Assembly (NCBI GenBank): GCA_035236585.1 | Contig: CP141128.1 | Coordinates: 52,937,257-53,001,256 of the forward strand | Direction: 5' to 3' | From: Warburgia ugandensis | Lineage: Eukaryota; Streptophyta; Magnoliopsida; Canellales; Canellaceae | Length of the DNA stretch: 64,000 bases | Shown here: piece after piece, positions 1 to 12,714 of the stretch | Layout: every line of letters starts with the position of its first letter | How positions within the stretch are numbered: position 1 is the stretch's first letter | Notes under the pieces: model-generated | Told to the model about the DNA's origin: nothing | The model's database searches: none | Seen by the model: the letters and a program-made list of their open reading frames with translations, nothing else | Translations under genes and position numbers: made by a program

Positions 1-956
1 ATTTATTTACAGTTGGGCTGTGTCTTTGTGGACTGGATAGACACTGGGAAAAACATTTATGATTTCTAAAGTTTTTCAAAAAACTACCTTAGTTGTTGTG
101 AAAGCAAATGACACTCGGGGTTTTCAAAAATGAGTTTAAAACTAAGGTTTTCCGCTACATTGCATGGTTTTTATAAAATGGTTTTCAAATAGGGATGCAT
201 CCCGCCTTAGGAAATTAGATATTGCATTTAAAAATGCATGAGAAAACCCGAGTCGTCACAGTTGGTATCAGATCCCAGGTTTTATCCTTTCACAGCCAGT
301 CTAGCATGTCCAAGGGCCATAGACAATCAAGAAAATCAAGAAGAAGTAGTATAAATTGAAGAAGTAGAGATGACTACTTATATTTGAGGACTAGCATATT
401 GATGCTCAAGGCATTTCACCATAAATAAATAGGTGAAACACAGCTTGGTTTAACAAATAATTAGGCAGAGGATTATGTGATTCTTTAAGTCGTTAGTATT
501 CCAATTCGACAATGCAAAATTAGTAGTGATAGACTTCTACTGAGTATAGTATATACTCACCCTATCCTTAACATTTTTCAGGATAGATCTACTCACAAAT
601 AGAAGATGCCTCAGGAGATATTAGTACTACGAGCAAGTGAATAAAAAAGGAGACAATTATACATGTAAGTAAAATCTCTACCCTTTGGACATGTATTTGT
701 ATTTATTTACAGTTGGGCTGTGTCTTTGGATCGGATAGACCTGGGGAAAAACATTTATGATTTCTGAAGTTTTTCAAAAACTACTTTGATTGTTGTGATA
801 GCAAATGACACTCGGGGTTTTCAAAATGAGTTTAAAACAAATGATTTTCTGCTACATTGCATGGTTTTTATAAAATGGTTTTCAAATAGGGCTGCATCCT
901 GCCTTAGGAATTAGATATTGCATTTAAAAATGCATGGGAAAACCCGGGTTGTCACA
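1..956 (+). mobile_element. Internally deleted family A LTR-retrotransposon remnant
   Basis: Positions 1-260 are the 3' end of a family A LTR, ending GTCGTCACA. A primer binding site follows, then about 210 bp of internal sequence (261 to about 470) that matches the start of the internal region of the full element at 48523-48720. At about 470 the sequence jumps into the 3' part of a second LTR, which ends at 956. Almost the whole internal region and most of the 3' LTR are therefore gone. A second smaller deletion inside the LTR piece joins near 523-526. The element continues off the left edge. No coding sequence remains. It interrupts the Athila LTR at 957-1417. Confidence 0.85.
263..275 (+). 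other. Primer binding site (tRNA-iMet type), imperfect
   Basis: TGGTATCAGATCC lies two bases after the LTR end at 260. It matches the usual plant TGGTATCAGAGCC site, complementary to the initiator-Met tRNA 3' end, with one mismatch. Confidence 0.8.
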
Positions 957-1417
957 GTTTGAGCGTCTTGAATGGTTTGGTTTAAATTCCGTAGGTTGCC
1001 ACCTTCTCTCATGGCTTATATGGCTAAGGTGGCTTAAGTGTCTTTCATGCAAAGTTGGTGGAAATGCATGGCTAGGCTCACTTTGCCCACCTTTAGTCAC
1101 AAGATGATCTTAACCATTGTTTTCATGTTGGATTGATGAATTTGAGGCTTTGACTCAATGTTTTGATCTTGATTTCAATTTCATCTTGATTGATATCGAC
1201 TGTTAGATCATCATCTCTCTTCCTACAAAAGAATTTTTTTAATTAAATCCTAAAAATTATGATTATTCACACTTTTACCTTGGATTAGTCTCTAGACCTA
1301 TAAAATATCAAAATTTTGGGTTATTAGGTTAAAAATGCACGTTTTATGAACTTTGGTCTAAAAATCCTAATTTACCCCTAATGGGTGGTTTTTATACAAA
1401 ATTCGACACGTATCACA
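957..1417 (-). repeat. 3' LTR piece of Athila-type copy 1
   Basis: This is the first ~460 bp of an Athila-type LTR on the minus strand. The LTR start (TGTGATA on the minus strand, near 1411-1417) matches the starts at 14921 and 38266. Its left side is cut by the family A element at 1-956. The rest of the LTR lies beyond the window. Confidence 0.75.
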
Positions 1418-4400
1418 CACCTAACCAACATTTTACCAGTCTTGAGAAAAACATGCAAAAAATTATTTTACAAAAATTGCTACAAAGTGCCACTTTCATA
1501 GGTACTCATAATTGCATTTAGCAGATGCAACAAGCCCTTGAAACCTTAGGTTACCTGTAGTCGACAAGTTAGGCCTCAAGAGGGTTTGTAGTGAATATAC
1601 CCGCAAAATTCTCAAAATTTTTGTGAAAGTCCTTTATTCATTTGAAATTTTTTTCTTGTATTTAGCTCATCCACATTCTTAACTTTAGCTTGCTAATAAA
1701 GATGAATAAAAAGGTTCAAAATCCTACTCTTATGCTAAAGATATCCCATTATTTCATTAAACCTCAAAAGATGAGTGTGTTCTATAGCTGATATATAATT
1801 ATTGCCTCCAAGTCAAATATATTGGCTCCAAGTCAAATGTAAGCTTTGACTTCAATTCTCATACGATATATCACTTAAAAAGAAGTCACTAAGAAAGATT
1901 TAAATCTCCCATTAATATGTGAGTAGAATATTGTTAATCAAATCCAAAAGTCACACATATTTCATACAAAAGGATCATAACTTAAAAAGAATGATAATAA
2001 TGATCTCATGAAAGGATTCAACTACTAAGAATGTTACACTCTACCAAATTTCCTATTCATTTATAACCATATCCAAGCCATATTTCTCCTAAGATCAAGT
2101 TAGGACTTCTATTAGGACGAAACATAGGCTTTGGTAAGGGTTATCAAAAGAATGAATATAAAGGTACACAAAAGTTGTTCGAAAAATATGTAAAGGTCTT
2201 CTATCATTGTATTCACAACTTTTTCATTTTTGTTTGCAAGAGTGAACCTTTTTTTTTTTTTTTTCACTGGAAATATATATATACATATATTATTTATTTA
2301 TTTATTTCCACTTGACTTGACTTTATATATAACCTTTTTTTGAACTTTTTCTTCTTTTTCACCCTTTTTGTTTTTCATCTCTTGAATTGTATTGTCTATA
2401 CTTTTTCTCAAGATGTTCTTCAATCTTCTCTACATTTCCAAACAAATATGTAATGGATATATTACAAGTGTTCAATATAGGTAAAGATTATTTGGTTAAC
2501 AAAGAAAAAAAGTTTATATTTTAAAAGCTCATTGGGCTAACTAGCAAAAAAATAATATAGGGAGGGCTAAAGGCTCTGGGTTTACCAAGGATGGCCTCTA
2601 TCGTTTCCTAAGTTTCATGTGACTTAAAAATGTTTATGAACTTAAGAGACATATGATATAGTCTTTTGTGACTTCTTAATAGTTGCCAAGATGAAAAATA
2701 ATGAGACCAACTAAGAACTAATGTTCAATGAGGAAAATTTTGAATTTATGTATAACCCTTAGAAAAGGAAGAATGTCTTTAAACTCACTTGGGTTATAAG
2801 TCTCTACAGATCTACTTCAAGATCTCTAAGTAATATTTTCTCTTCCATTAAACTATATATAGCTATTTTGTGTTTCAAGTTGAATTTTTCATGAGATACT
2901 TTAGAAAAAGAACAAAATAGTGAAATAATTGTATGCAACTCTACTAAGAAGATACCATTAAATAGATAGCTAAATATGTAGAAAAATTAAATTCTCATCT
3001 TTATAAAGGAATCAATCTTTTTTTTTTTTTTTTCAAAAATATAAAAAAAAGTTAGAAATCTCATGTATATCTACACCCCCAACTTGAACTAAACATTGTC
3101 CTCAATGTTTTGAAACATAGGAATCTTAAATGATAAAAGGGTAATGCAAAATAATGAGACTTCTTAAAAAGTTCCTGGGTTTCCTCCCAGTGAGAGCTAA
3201 GTTTAACATCTTCAGTCAGACAAGGCCTATAACTAACCTAATTTCTTTTAGACCTAACTAGTTAAAATAATTTTTCCTAATCCTAATCCTGAGAATGAAA
3301 TGGCAATATTTCTCAAAGCCACTTCAAAACTCATGGTAGTCTATATATTTCATCTGCTGTGAAATTTTAGGTGGTGGTAACAATATGACACAATACACCA
3401 CCATGATTTTGAATGTTGTGGGACCATAATGATGATCCCCCATTTTTTGTATTTCATGATAGTTAATATAATTCCTCCACCTCAAAAACTAAGGTGGTGG
3501 AGATTCAATGATATCTTGACTCATCGTGAATTTCTTGGGATCAATTTGAGATGAATTGTCCCATTCCTGACCAATTTTGGGCAGAACAATGACCATTATA
3601 TTCAATTCATCTTTTTCCTCCATCTCTCTTACATTGTCCTGAAATAGGGGTGTAAGTTGACTCTGCCCTTTCCTAAAAGGATGTTCTTGTATTACTAGAG
3701 GCGGGCACATAGTTAGGTTTAAACCCTTTTTCTTTGTTGATGTGTACCCTGAAGTAGCTTGATGTAGGGCTAGTACATCAATTGACTCTTTTTCTTCCTG
3801 TTTAGCTGGCCCATGTAAGGTTTCATCTTAGCCTATATTACTATATGATGTTTGTTCAAATAATGTTTGTAGGTCCCAATCAAGTACGTCATAGACGTTG
3901 TAAGGTTCAATTAGAATTTCAAGCTCTATAGGGGAATCTACTCTAGTTTGCTATTGAGAAATGTCCATTAAAGGAACAATATTCAATAAATCATTCACAT
4001 CCTCAATGGATATGTCTTCATCAAATTCATAAAAATAAGTAGGACATGATTCTAGAGTATCTAGGTTGATGTTTCTACAGTTTTATTTTCTTCATCAATG
4101 GAAGTCTCTTCATCATAATTGTAACAAGGATTAGAATATGGCTCGAGTAGATCTGAGTTGGATATTTCTATGGATGGTTGTGGACTTTGTAGCTCAGAAT
4201 GATCATAAGAAATTTTCATTCTATTATTTATAATAAATGGCTCTTTATTATCCTCAATCTATTTCATTTCCTTAGCCCTCTTTATAATTTTAACAATGTT
4301 TCTATTAGTAGTTTCCCATATTGGTTTCAATTTCTCTTCCCATTCCTCCCATTCTTGTCTCATAGGGTTGGTATTGCTATGACATTGGGGTACTGAAAAA

Positions 4401-5640
4401 GGGCTAAGCAAGTTGAACCCATGATTGTTGACCTTGATGTTCTTAATAATCATGGTAGCGTTGACCAGGGTGGGACCATTGTGGCTTTTCATAATATTGG
4501 TAATTTAAGATCATAGTTGTTCATGATGCTTAAGCCCATCCATTATAATTTGTCTTAGGATAGTAGTCATTGGTAGGGTATGTGAATGCATTATGTGCAT
4601 CCACTGTCACCTAATAGTATTCATTTTAGTTGGAGCTCAATGGCCATGAAGGAGTGGGATATTGAGGTTCAGAATAGGTATATCCATTATGGTATGGAGG
4701 TTGTGGAGCAAGTTGCCTAGAAGCAATTACCCTAAAGTAGTTGAATTTCCATAATATCTAAGCTATGAAATCTATCCCCTTCTTAATAGGCCTTTGTTCT
4801 CAACTTTTTATACAACAAAACAAATAGTTACATACAATGAATTAGTTTTCATTTTTGTTTTTTATGGAAATCCTAACTATATGATGCAACCTAAATACTA
4901 GTCCTAAGCTAAATGATGAGTAACCAAATCCTAGTATTCACTAATCGAGCAATTATCTTTTCTTATTGCATTGGTGGTAACTTCTTAGACCTAAATCTAG
5001 ATAACTCCCCCTCTTATCCAAATTTGACTACTGCTTACTAGTTGGATTCTAATCAAAAGTAGTTAATACAATCCTCATGTTAGGAGCATTTAAACCTCAA
5101 CTAAAGTCAACAAAAGGCATGGGAAAAACACTTGGATTTTAAGACACCTACTATAACCATAGTGCTCAGAAGCTACTGGAGTAACAATAGATCATGTCCT
5201 TCTAAAAGGGTCTTATGAGCTCGATACCCTAAGTCTCTTCCTATTGATTTTAAAATTAAAGGTCAAGGGTTGGGAATGCGACATATAAGGATGTTGATTG
5301 ATTCCTAGGTGGGTCAACGAGCTCATTTTTAAATCCAGTCCTTATCTTATAAGGGTTCCTATGGGTCACTTATTAGCATTAATTCCATTCCACCATAAAG
5401 CAATTAAATATGCAATTAAAAAAAAAAACCAAAGTAATGCCTACCTAAATGCTACTTAATAAAGGGTCAGGCACCTTAACAGATGGGACACTATAACCAT
5501 GCAGCCTATGCTTTGGTTATAGCTGAGCTTAGGCTAACCTTTATTAAATAGGTGTACAACGAATGAAATAATCCTAAGTATTATGCAACAATTATAAATG
5601 CATGACCCTAACCTATATGATAGACTACCTTATCTACAAA
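1418..5640 (-). mobile_element. Internal region of Athila-type copy 1, non-autonomous
   Basis: The internal region is on the minus strand and matches those of copies 2 and 3. From the 3' side it holds about 1.6 kb of AT-rich non-coding sequence with poly-T runs near 2250 and 3020. Next comes the conserved stretch at 3071-3108 (minus strand: cattgaggacaatg...gttgggggtg), typical of the segment after the integrase end in Athila/Tat elements. A decayed gag-like frame follows (3489-4800), then a non-coding leader to about 5605. No RT or integrase is present. The PBS side is lost: the sequence joins the D LTR near 5605-5640, where a 21-bp direct repeat sits at 5621-5681. Confidence 0.75.
3489..4800 (-). 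pseudogene. Decayed gag-like frame of Athila-type copy 1
   Basis: This minus-strand frame is broken by stops but aligns with copy 2. Upstream (4800-4560) lies a Tyr/Pro/Asn-rich block (PPYHNGYTYSEPQYPTPSWP). At 4492-4259 a segment reads KPIWETTNRNIVKIIKR, matching KPIWENIDKNITECIKR in copy 2. The frame then continues through a block like DEDISIEDVNDLL to 3489. The last part resembles the linker before Athila RT, as seen in copy 4, which suggests a gag to pre-RT fragment whose pol was deleted. The function is inferred only from element context, because no zinc knuckle or capsid motif is visible. Confidence 0.5.
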
Positions 5641-8600
5641 TCCCACCATCCATACAATCATAGACTACCTTATCTACAAAACCCCAAATCAATTTCATGA
5701 TCCAACGGTGCAATCAACAGTAAATCACTAAACAAGGGACTATCGAGCTATCTTATCATCAAAGGGTATTTATTTCAAATTGGGCTTCATATCTATACTT
5801 CTTCTCCAATCAGATAGGTGGAACCACTTCTTATCCTTGTTTCATGTTGTGTTATGTAATTTTTGTTTTTCTATAATTAGTTTTAGGTTAAAATTTATAA
5901 AAATAAAGTAAGGACCAAAACCCTTTAATTCTAGATGATGGAGGGCTCAGATGGAAAATTTGAGCCATCCAATCGATCCAAAAGGGTCCAAAACACCTAG
6001 GGTAGAAATTTCAAGAAATTTTATAAAGTTTTGAGTCTTTGATTAAAGAGGATTGATTGGACAACTCAAAACGAACTGTCCGATCTCCCAAAAATCAAAT
6101 CTGGATGCAGGATGCATTGTGAAACGTCATACAGAGATGCGCCCTACAGCAACATCTCCGCGTGAGCACACTACGTGTGACATCGTCCCTATGGGACGAC
6201 CGCACGACAGTTACACGTGTGTCCCGGTGATGAGCTCGCGGTGACCACTTTGCCGACCTACTTGACTCGGCCCACTCTGCCCGATCAATCTGGGCTGCCT
6301 ATTTCGCTGGGACCAGATCAAATCTGGACCCTAGGAATGACTGTGAACTTCACAGTTCAATTGTGGAGTCATATAAACTCCAAATTGGGATTGGAAAGAA
6401 GCTATGGAAAGCTTATAATGTCTATTTTCTTCTGAAACTATAATATTGACAAAAACATTTTAGAAATTTTTTGTTTTCAAGAATTAAGTTTCTAATTTTC
6501 ATGATCTTCAAGATTTGAGATGATCAAATCTTGGGGATTTGATTTACTGATGATATAATATTAAAATAAAGTTCTATACATGATTTAATTGGACAGATCT
6601 AAAATAAATTGAGGGATCTATCCTTTATGGTAGAAAAACCCTAAAAATACAAAGGGACCCACTTAATCAATAAGATCAAGTATGATCAGACCCTTAGGAT
6701 GGATTGAATGAATGATATTATTATGGAATCCATTGAGATCATGGATCGAATATGACCAAAAACAAAGGGATATGATCTTGGACCTTAATGGAGTAAAAGC
6801 TCTAAAAAAATTAATTAAAACCCTTGACTAAAAGAAAATGACCTAAGATCTAATGGTTTGATCATAAGTAAAATCTTTAATAATGAGAAATGGGTTAGCT
6901 TGAGTTATGCATTGATGCCATTTGATCTATTTCATGAATATAGGATCAATGATAGATTATTTTAGTATAACTTCATTTCAAATGTCCATAAAATTATTCA
7001 TGAATGATGAATTGTAACTTAGGACCATGCTAGGATTTCATATGGTATGAGATGGTACCTTAGGTCCATGATAATTTAATTTGAGTTGATTAGATAACAT
7101 TAGTTAGAAATCATGCTAGTATAATCTTAAGTACATTGTACTATTATCATTAGGTTGTTCAATTATGTAGTTTTATGCTTTAAATTTATAATTCATTTAT
7201 GGATAAATTTTATTAGCAGATTTAATTGTTAAAGTAATTATGAGATAGAGAGCATAAAACACCAAAAATGGAAACTAATGAGAAAGTAGAGTTTCATAAC
7301 ACAAATAAGAGTGAATTATTTGATTTGGACTTAATTAGTAAGGGCTATAGTTAGTAGGAAAATATAAGGATTATGAAATCCTTGGCCCAAACTAGGAGAA
7401 TAATAAACTCCATGAATGACATTTTAAATGTTCATGGACTTAATTAAAATCAATTAGAAATAGTACTTAGGGTTAACATGCTCATAGGAACCTTATGAAA
7501 GGTTGAGCTAAGGTCACTCTAGTGAACATTGAACATGGTGGTTAAGGGGGTTTTCTAATAGAGCCTCACTCTTCCCCTACCTTCTGTTGACGTTTGTGAG
7601 GTCTAAATGGCTCCTTGCATGAGAATTGAAGTTACCACTTTGTGTTCACCCATTTAGCTAGTAAGCTTTAGCCAATTGGAAATAAAAGGAGCAGTTTAGA
7701 CTTAGGTTAAAATAAGTTATCTTCAACCAGTAAAACATTAATTGGATGAATAATTATAATAAGAGCATAAAAGGTTAGTAAATTATCTAACCCTAATAAA
7801 AATTGTAAGTAAGATCAGGATGATCAAACAAGATCCATTGGATCTTGAATGATAAAGAACAATAAAAAGAAATGAATATTTCTTAATGATGATATATATT
7901 GCTTGAAACTTAGATCAAATAGAATAGAAGATCTGAACCCTTGATCAAATATGATTCAAGGAAAAGAACTAAGATCATCCTCCTTAGGGATGATCAAACA
8001 ACTGAACTTAGATCAAAGGAGAACTAGATGATAGAAGATCTAAGTTCTTGATCTTTATTAACAAGTTTAAATTATTGATCAAAGGATCTATGAAAGATCA
8101 AGATAAAAGAAAGGAATACACAAAGACTTAGGATAGAAAATACTTAGATCTAAAAGATTAGAGAATCATTCTAATCATCAGATCTATTGATCAATAGGAT
8201 AGACACTATTTGAGGAAGATAGATCATGATTGGACAAAAGATCTAGATCCTTTGTATCAAAGGACAAGATTAGACAAAGAATAGAGATAGGATTATTTAG
8301 ATTGTATATGTATTGATAGTATGTATGGATTTATAGATTTCGTACACCAGTCAAGATCATGGAGGATTTGAAGAGATGGATCACTACTTGAAGGTAGGAA
8401 GATTTTATGAAATCATCTACATGGGATGTACATGTTGAACACATGACCTTATGTTGATAAGTGTAATGTTAATACTTGTATTAAATCCCCTAAAACCCTT
8501 ATGATCCAACCAAACACATATGAAATGGTTAAGTTAGAAGTGACTATGGAACTAAAAGATATTCCAGCCCTAACTAAACCGACAGATTGTCTGAAACGTA

Positions 8601-9285
8601 TGAAACCTATTTTACATACAAGCATAGAGGCTTGTGGTTTTGTTTTAAATAGGCATAAGCTTGGGGATGCTATGCTAGGGGAGTTATGAGGGTTTGGCCA
8701 CCCGCTTCCCAAAATTTGATGATTTGAAGATACCTTGTCCTATGAGAGGTTAAAAGTTGGGTGGGGCAATTATGGTAAGTATACCTTGTCCTATGAAACT
8801 CCTGTCTCCCCATATGGGCAGCAACATAATATTTTTCACCGTGATATCAGTGGTGAATAGGGTAGTTATCTGAATGTGCTAGTGTAATGCCCGAGCAATT
8901 TACACTATTTTTAACGAAAATTGAACGTTCTATAGGAAATAAACTATGTTGAATGTTTGATTTTATTTAAAATATTAAATAAAGGAATTCATGAGGAAAC
9001 TTAGTACCATTATATTCTACTCAAAAAATAGAATCCAACGCCTCAAAAATCACCCAAAACGGAGTTCGTATGAGGAAGTTACAGCCGTTTAAAGATAGGG
9101 GTATTTCTGAAAATAAAACAGAAAAACGAAAAAGGACGAAAAACGCAGGGGGACGTTTTGATAACGACACCCCTTGTTGTCTTCAACCTCAAGAACCCTC
9201 CAGAAACCCTCAATCCCGATTTTTCTGGAGGATTCTGCCACCGCCAAGGGTGGCACCGCCATTGGCAGCACCGCCATAGCAGGGC

Positions 9286-9293
9286 TATAAAAA
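9286..9293 (+). promoter_or_regulatory. TATA box of the A1 solo LTR
   Basis: TATAAAAA in the context GGGCTATAAAAAGCCCC lies about 400 bp into the LTR. The same box is at the same place in the other family A LTRs (20028, 46306, 52416). Transcription would start about 30 bp downstream, near 9316. Confidence 0.7.
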
Positions 9294-9754
9294 GCCCCAT
9301 CTCCCCCTCTCCAAAAACCCAAGGTTTTCGGCGTTTTTCCAGCCGTTTGAGATTGGGGTTTCTGGCAGGATCGGAAACCCGTCTCCTCTACTTTTTTCGG
9401 CAATGGCCAGGCCAAAGTCAGCCTGGCCATGCCATTCCCGTCTCCCCATTTCCCCTCTCTTCTCTTTTCCGATCTAGGCAATGGGGTTTCCACCTTGTGT
9501 GAGCTTTTCTGGCGAGTAGGAAGGTCCAGCGTGAAATGGGCACTCCCTAGGCTGCCCAGGTTAGACGTCCTTACCTCCCTTTTCTTGGTACTTCCCCTTT
9601 CAGGCTAGATCCAGGCTGGATTTAGCGTTCTCAGATGTTTTCCAGCCGGAATTCCTGGCCAGAAAACGTCCCAAAAAGGCTCAAACAAACCCTGCACGAG
9701 CCAGGCATCCCAAGGATGCCAAGCACCACGTGCACTTGGGACGGGTTCCAGGTG

Positions 9755-10180
9755 TACGGCAGTGCATACATTGTCCCAGGTGCGGCCTTCAGGTGCGCAC
9801 GCGACATGGGGCACGGGTCTTGGCTCGACTAGGGTGCACGGGGGTGCCCTGGGAGCTGAGACGTGCCACACTACAAGGTGCGTCCATGCGATGATGCGCA
9901 TCATAGTGCGTCGCTTAGGCATGCTTGTGCACGTGCGAACACTATCCCAAGTACGGCCTTCGGGTACGTGCACAACATGGGGCACGGGTCCTAGCTCGAC
10001 CAGGATGCACGGGGTGCCCTGAGAGCTGAGACGCGCCATGCTACAAGGGGCGTCCGTGTGATGATGCACGTCATAGCGCATCACTTGAGCATGCATATAC
10101 GTGTGCAAAATGCAATCCCTGGCATGGCCTTTGGGTGCACACGCACCTAAGGCGGTCGCGGTTCAACCAGGATACACAGG
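9755..10180 (+). repeat. Three tandem ~170-bp GC-rich units in the A1 LTR
   Basis: The motif ACATGGGGCACGGG recurs at 9804 and 9975 (period 171). A diverged third unit matches around 10161. The paralogous LTR at 19637-22370 has one fewer unit, so the extra one arose by tandem duplication. The unit holds a perfect 14-bp palindrome, ATGATGCGCATCAT, at 9891-9904. Confidence 0.75.
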
Positions 10181-12076
10181 TGTCCTGGGAACAGGGGCAT
10201 GCGCACTTATTGAGACTTTAAAGTTAGATTAGAGGATAAATTATAGAATTTACCTATTGAAAAGTAGATCCATACCATAAGATCTAACTTGACAATGAAT
10301 TAGGCAAGAACCAGGGACCCAATAGGCAGGACTAGCAGTCTAATGTCTAAATAGACTAAAATTAATTAGGACTCCTTGTATCCATTTATACCCAGGAGTT
10401 TATAAATGAGACCCAGGGACGGGTTGAGTACTCAAGGATGCGACTCCAAGAGACTTTGAGGTAGGTGCTCTATCGCTACTAGATTCTTTAAAAGAACTAT
10501 GATTGTTTTGAGAATACATGATTTAAGTATATGACTTGTTTAGCATGACTTAATTCAGCATGCATGTGATAAATGCTTTATGCATAGACATGTTTTGTAA
10601 ATGATTGCATATACATTATGCATAGATATGTTTTGCAAACAATTGCATACATTGCATGATTTAAGTTCTTGCAAAAATTGCATATCCTTGAGGGTTACCA
10701 AAAGACGCTGGAGTGCCAAGGGCCAGGCAGTTGTGAGGGACCCAAAGAGGACAGGTTTTAAAAAAAAAAAGATTTTTTGCTTGTTTGATCTTATGTGATT
10801 TGGGCTAGTGAGCTCCTGGGTGCTATGCCGAGGGGTCTGGGTTGGCCACCCAACCTCTACCACTACTAGGTGGAATGGGTACCACGCCTAAAAAGGGCAT
10901 GTCCCTACGTCGACTGCATGTGGTACAGGGGGCTACCACTGGTGTCACAGCACTAGGTCGATGTGTCATATGCCCTGTGGAGGCTATGACGTTGTGTCCT
11001 CAGGTACCCGGGGACCACAGGGCGGTGAGGTCGTGGGCATAGTTTGGACCCTATGGTTTGATGATTTATTCGCATTGCATATGGCATGATATGAGGTTGG
11101 TCGACCATACCATACCAGATATCCATGAGTTTGATTCAGTTGAGCATCTGCTACATATCTTTATGTTTATGATATATGATACTTTCGACTTGGATTATGA
11201 TATTTCTTTAAGTCGTCAGTATTCCAATTTGACAGTGGTTTTTAATATCGATATTGAACATGATTATTCAAACATGCATATGTTTTTATGAGTGCATGAT
11301 TTTTAAACATAGCATGCATTGCAAAACTAGTAGTGATAGACTCCTACTGAGTATAGTATATACTCACCCTATCCTTGACATTTTTCAGGATAATTCCATC
11401 CACGAGTAGAGGACATCTATGTTAGTGCTACGAGTAAGTGAATCAAAAGGGAAACAATTATACATGTAAGTAAATTCTCAACCCTTTGGACATGTATTTG
11501 TATTTAATTATAGTTGGGCTGTGTGCTGTGACCGGATAGATCTGGGGAAAAACATTTATGATTTCTAAAGTTTTTCAAAAACTACTTTGGCTGTTGTGGA
11601 AGCAAATGACACTCGGGGTTTTCAAAATAAGTTTAAAACAAAAGATTTTTTGCTGCATTGCATGTTTTTTATAAAATGGTTTTCAAATCGGGATGCATCC
11701 CACCTTAGGAATTAGATATTGCATTTAAAAATGCATGAGAAAACCCGAGTCGTCACAGCTAGTACAGATCAGACTGCAGCATGGTAGTCCTTTGATTATT
11801 TTGAACTATGATGCATATGAGATAGGCATAGTGAAATGCCTTCTGTTTTGGCATGATGAAACGCCAGGTAATTGTATATTACTAGTATTTCCCAATAAGG
11901 AAAATTCTTAATATAGGACTAGCTGAAATACTAATTTCTCATAGTGGAAAGAATTGATCAACTTAGTTGGGAATGATATTTGACTACTTTCATAAATTTG
12001 ATGGGTTTATACATGTACAACATGTATGTATAAGGATGTACATATATTACAAAGTAAAGAGTTAATACATGAGTAT

Positions 12077-12153
12077 AAAGGGTAGCTTCGGTGCACAAAG
12101 CTCCCACCTATGTAGGGTCCAGAGAAGGGGCGGACCACAAGGGTATGAGTTAG
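12077..12153 (-). mobile_element. 5'-truncated Au-type SINE
   Basis: Read on the minus strand, this is the 3' part of the SINE seen in full at 23638-23818: the GTGGTCCGCCCC-like block, then ACATAGGTGGGAGCT, a GTGCACC block and a CCCTT end. It is flanked by a 12-bp direct repeat, atacatgagtat, at 12065-12076 and 12154-12165. The minus-strand D LTR has the empty site near 32975-32990, which confirms a real insertion of a 5'-truncated copy. Confidence 0.85.
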
Positions 12154-12714
12154 ATACATGAGTATGTTTATGAATAATGGGATTATGAAGTATTAGAATT
12201 ATACTGTCAATTATTATGCTTCTTAAATCCCCTACCAAGCATAGCTTGCTGAGATTTTGTAAATGTTTCAATGTTTACAATATCTTAGATATAGGGAAGG
12301 AGAGTTAGGAGCTCAAGACTGTAGAAGACTTGAAGAGAATAATCATTAAGTTATACCCCTTAAAGACATATATTTTGTTTTGTTTGAGAGTATTGTATTG
12401 TAAAGAGAGTTTCATTGTATGGTGAGCTTTGAGTTTTGGATTATGTAATTTGGACAAGTATTGTAATGAATTTGGGCCATATTGTGAACCACTGAATGGA
12501 TTCTAGAATTTAATAAAAATATATTCCTTCAATGGAATTTTTTCTTGTATAAAAATTCTACTTATGTTATGTATGAAGTGATGACTTGGGGTTTTCAAAA
12601 AAAGTTCTAAAGAAAAGAATTTCTGCTGCTTTGTTTTGCAAAATTGTTTTACTACTAAGGGCCCTGCCTTTGAAAATGCATTATAAAATGTGTCACAAAA
12701 ACCCGGGTCTCACA

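Larger units (their letters stand above)
8883..11757 (+). mobile_element. Solo LTR, family A (A1), with perfect target duplication
   Basis: The LTR starts TGTAATGCCCGAGC and ends GAGTCGTCACA. It is flanked by the 5-bp duplication GCTAG at 8878-8882 and 11758-11762. No PBS or internal region follows, so this is a solo LTR left by LTR-LTR recombination. It is 2875 bp and lies inside the D LTR. It carries a TATA box (9286-9293), a GC-rich leader (about 9200-10200) and a hairpin at 11348-11366. Long open frames in the GC-rich part look like chance frames, not genes. Confidence 0.93.
5641..12714 (+). repeat. Family D LTR (5' truncated), with two nested insertions
   Basis: This is a long LTR of a chromovirus-like family on the plus strand, in two blocks: about 5641-8882 and 11763-12714. 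It ends CCCGGGTCTCACA at 12714. The minus-strand copy at 24015-37412 matches it throughout and keeps the true LTR start (TGTAATAACCCC on the minus strand at 37412), so about 0.85 kb is missing here at the 5' end. A solo family A LTR (8883-11757) and a SINE fragment (12077-12153) are inserted in it. The last ~150 bp resemble the ends of families A and C. No PBS or coding region follows, so it is a solo LTR or a truncated insertion. I see no gene in it. Confidence 0.75.

Noticed and set aside
5621..5681. A 21-bp direct repeat as a target duplication of the plus-strand D LTR
   Set aside because: Both repeats lie on the left side of the junction, the D LTR is 5' truncated there, and no copy exists at the right end (12715).
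9070..9502. Overlapping plus-strand frames of 65-114 codons after the LTR start
   Set aside because: They are LTR promoter and leader sequence; the frames are not kept in the paralogous LTRs.
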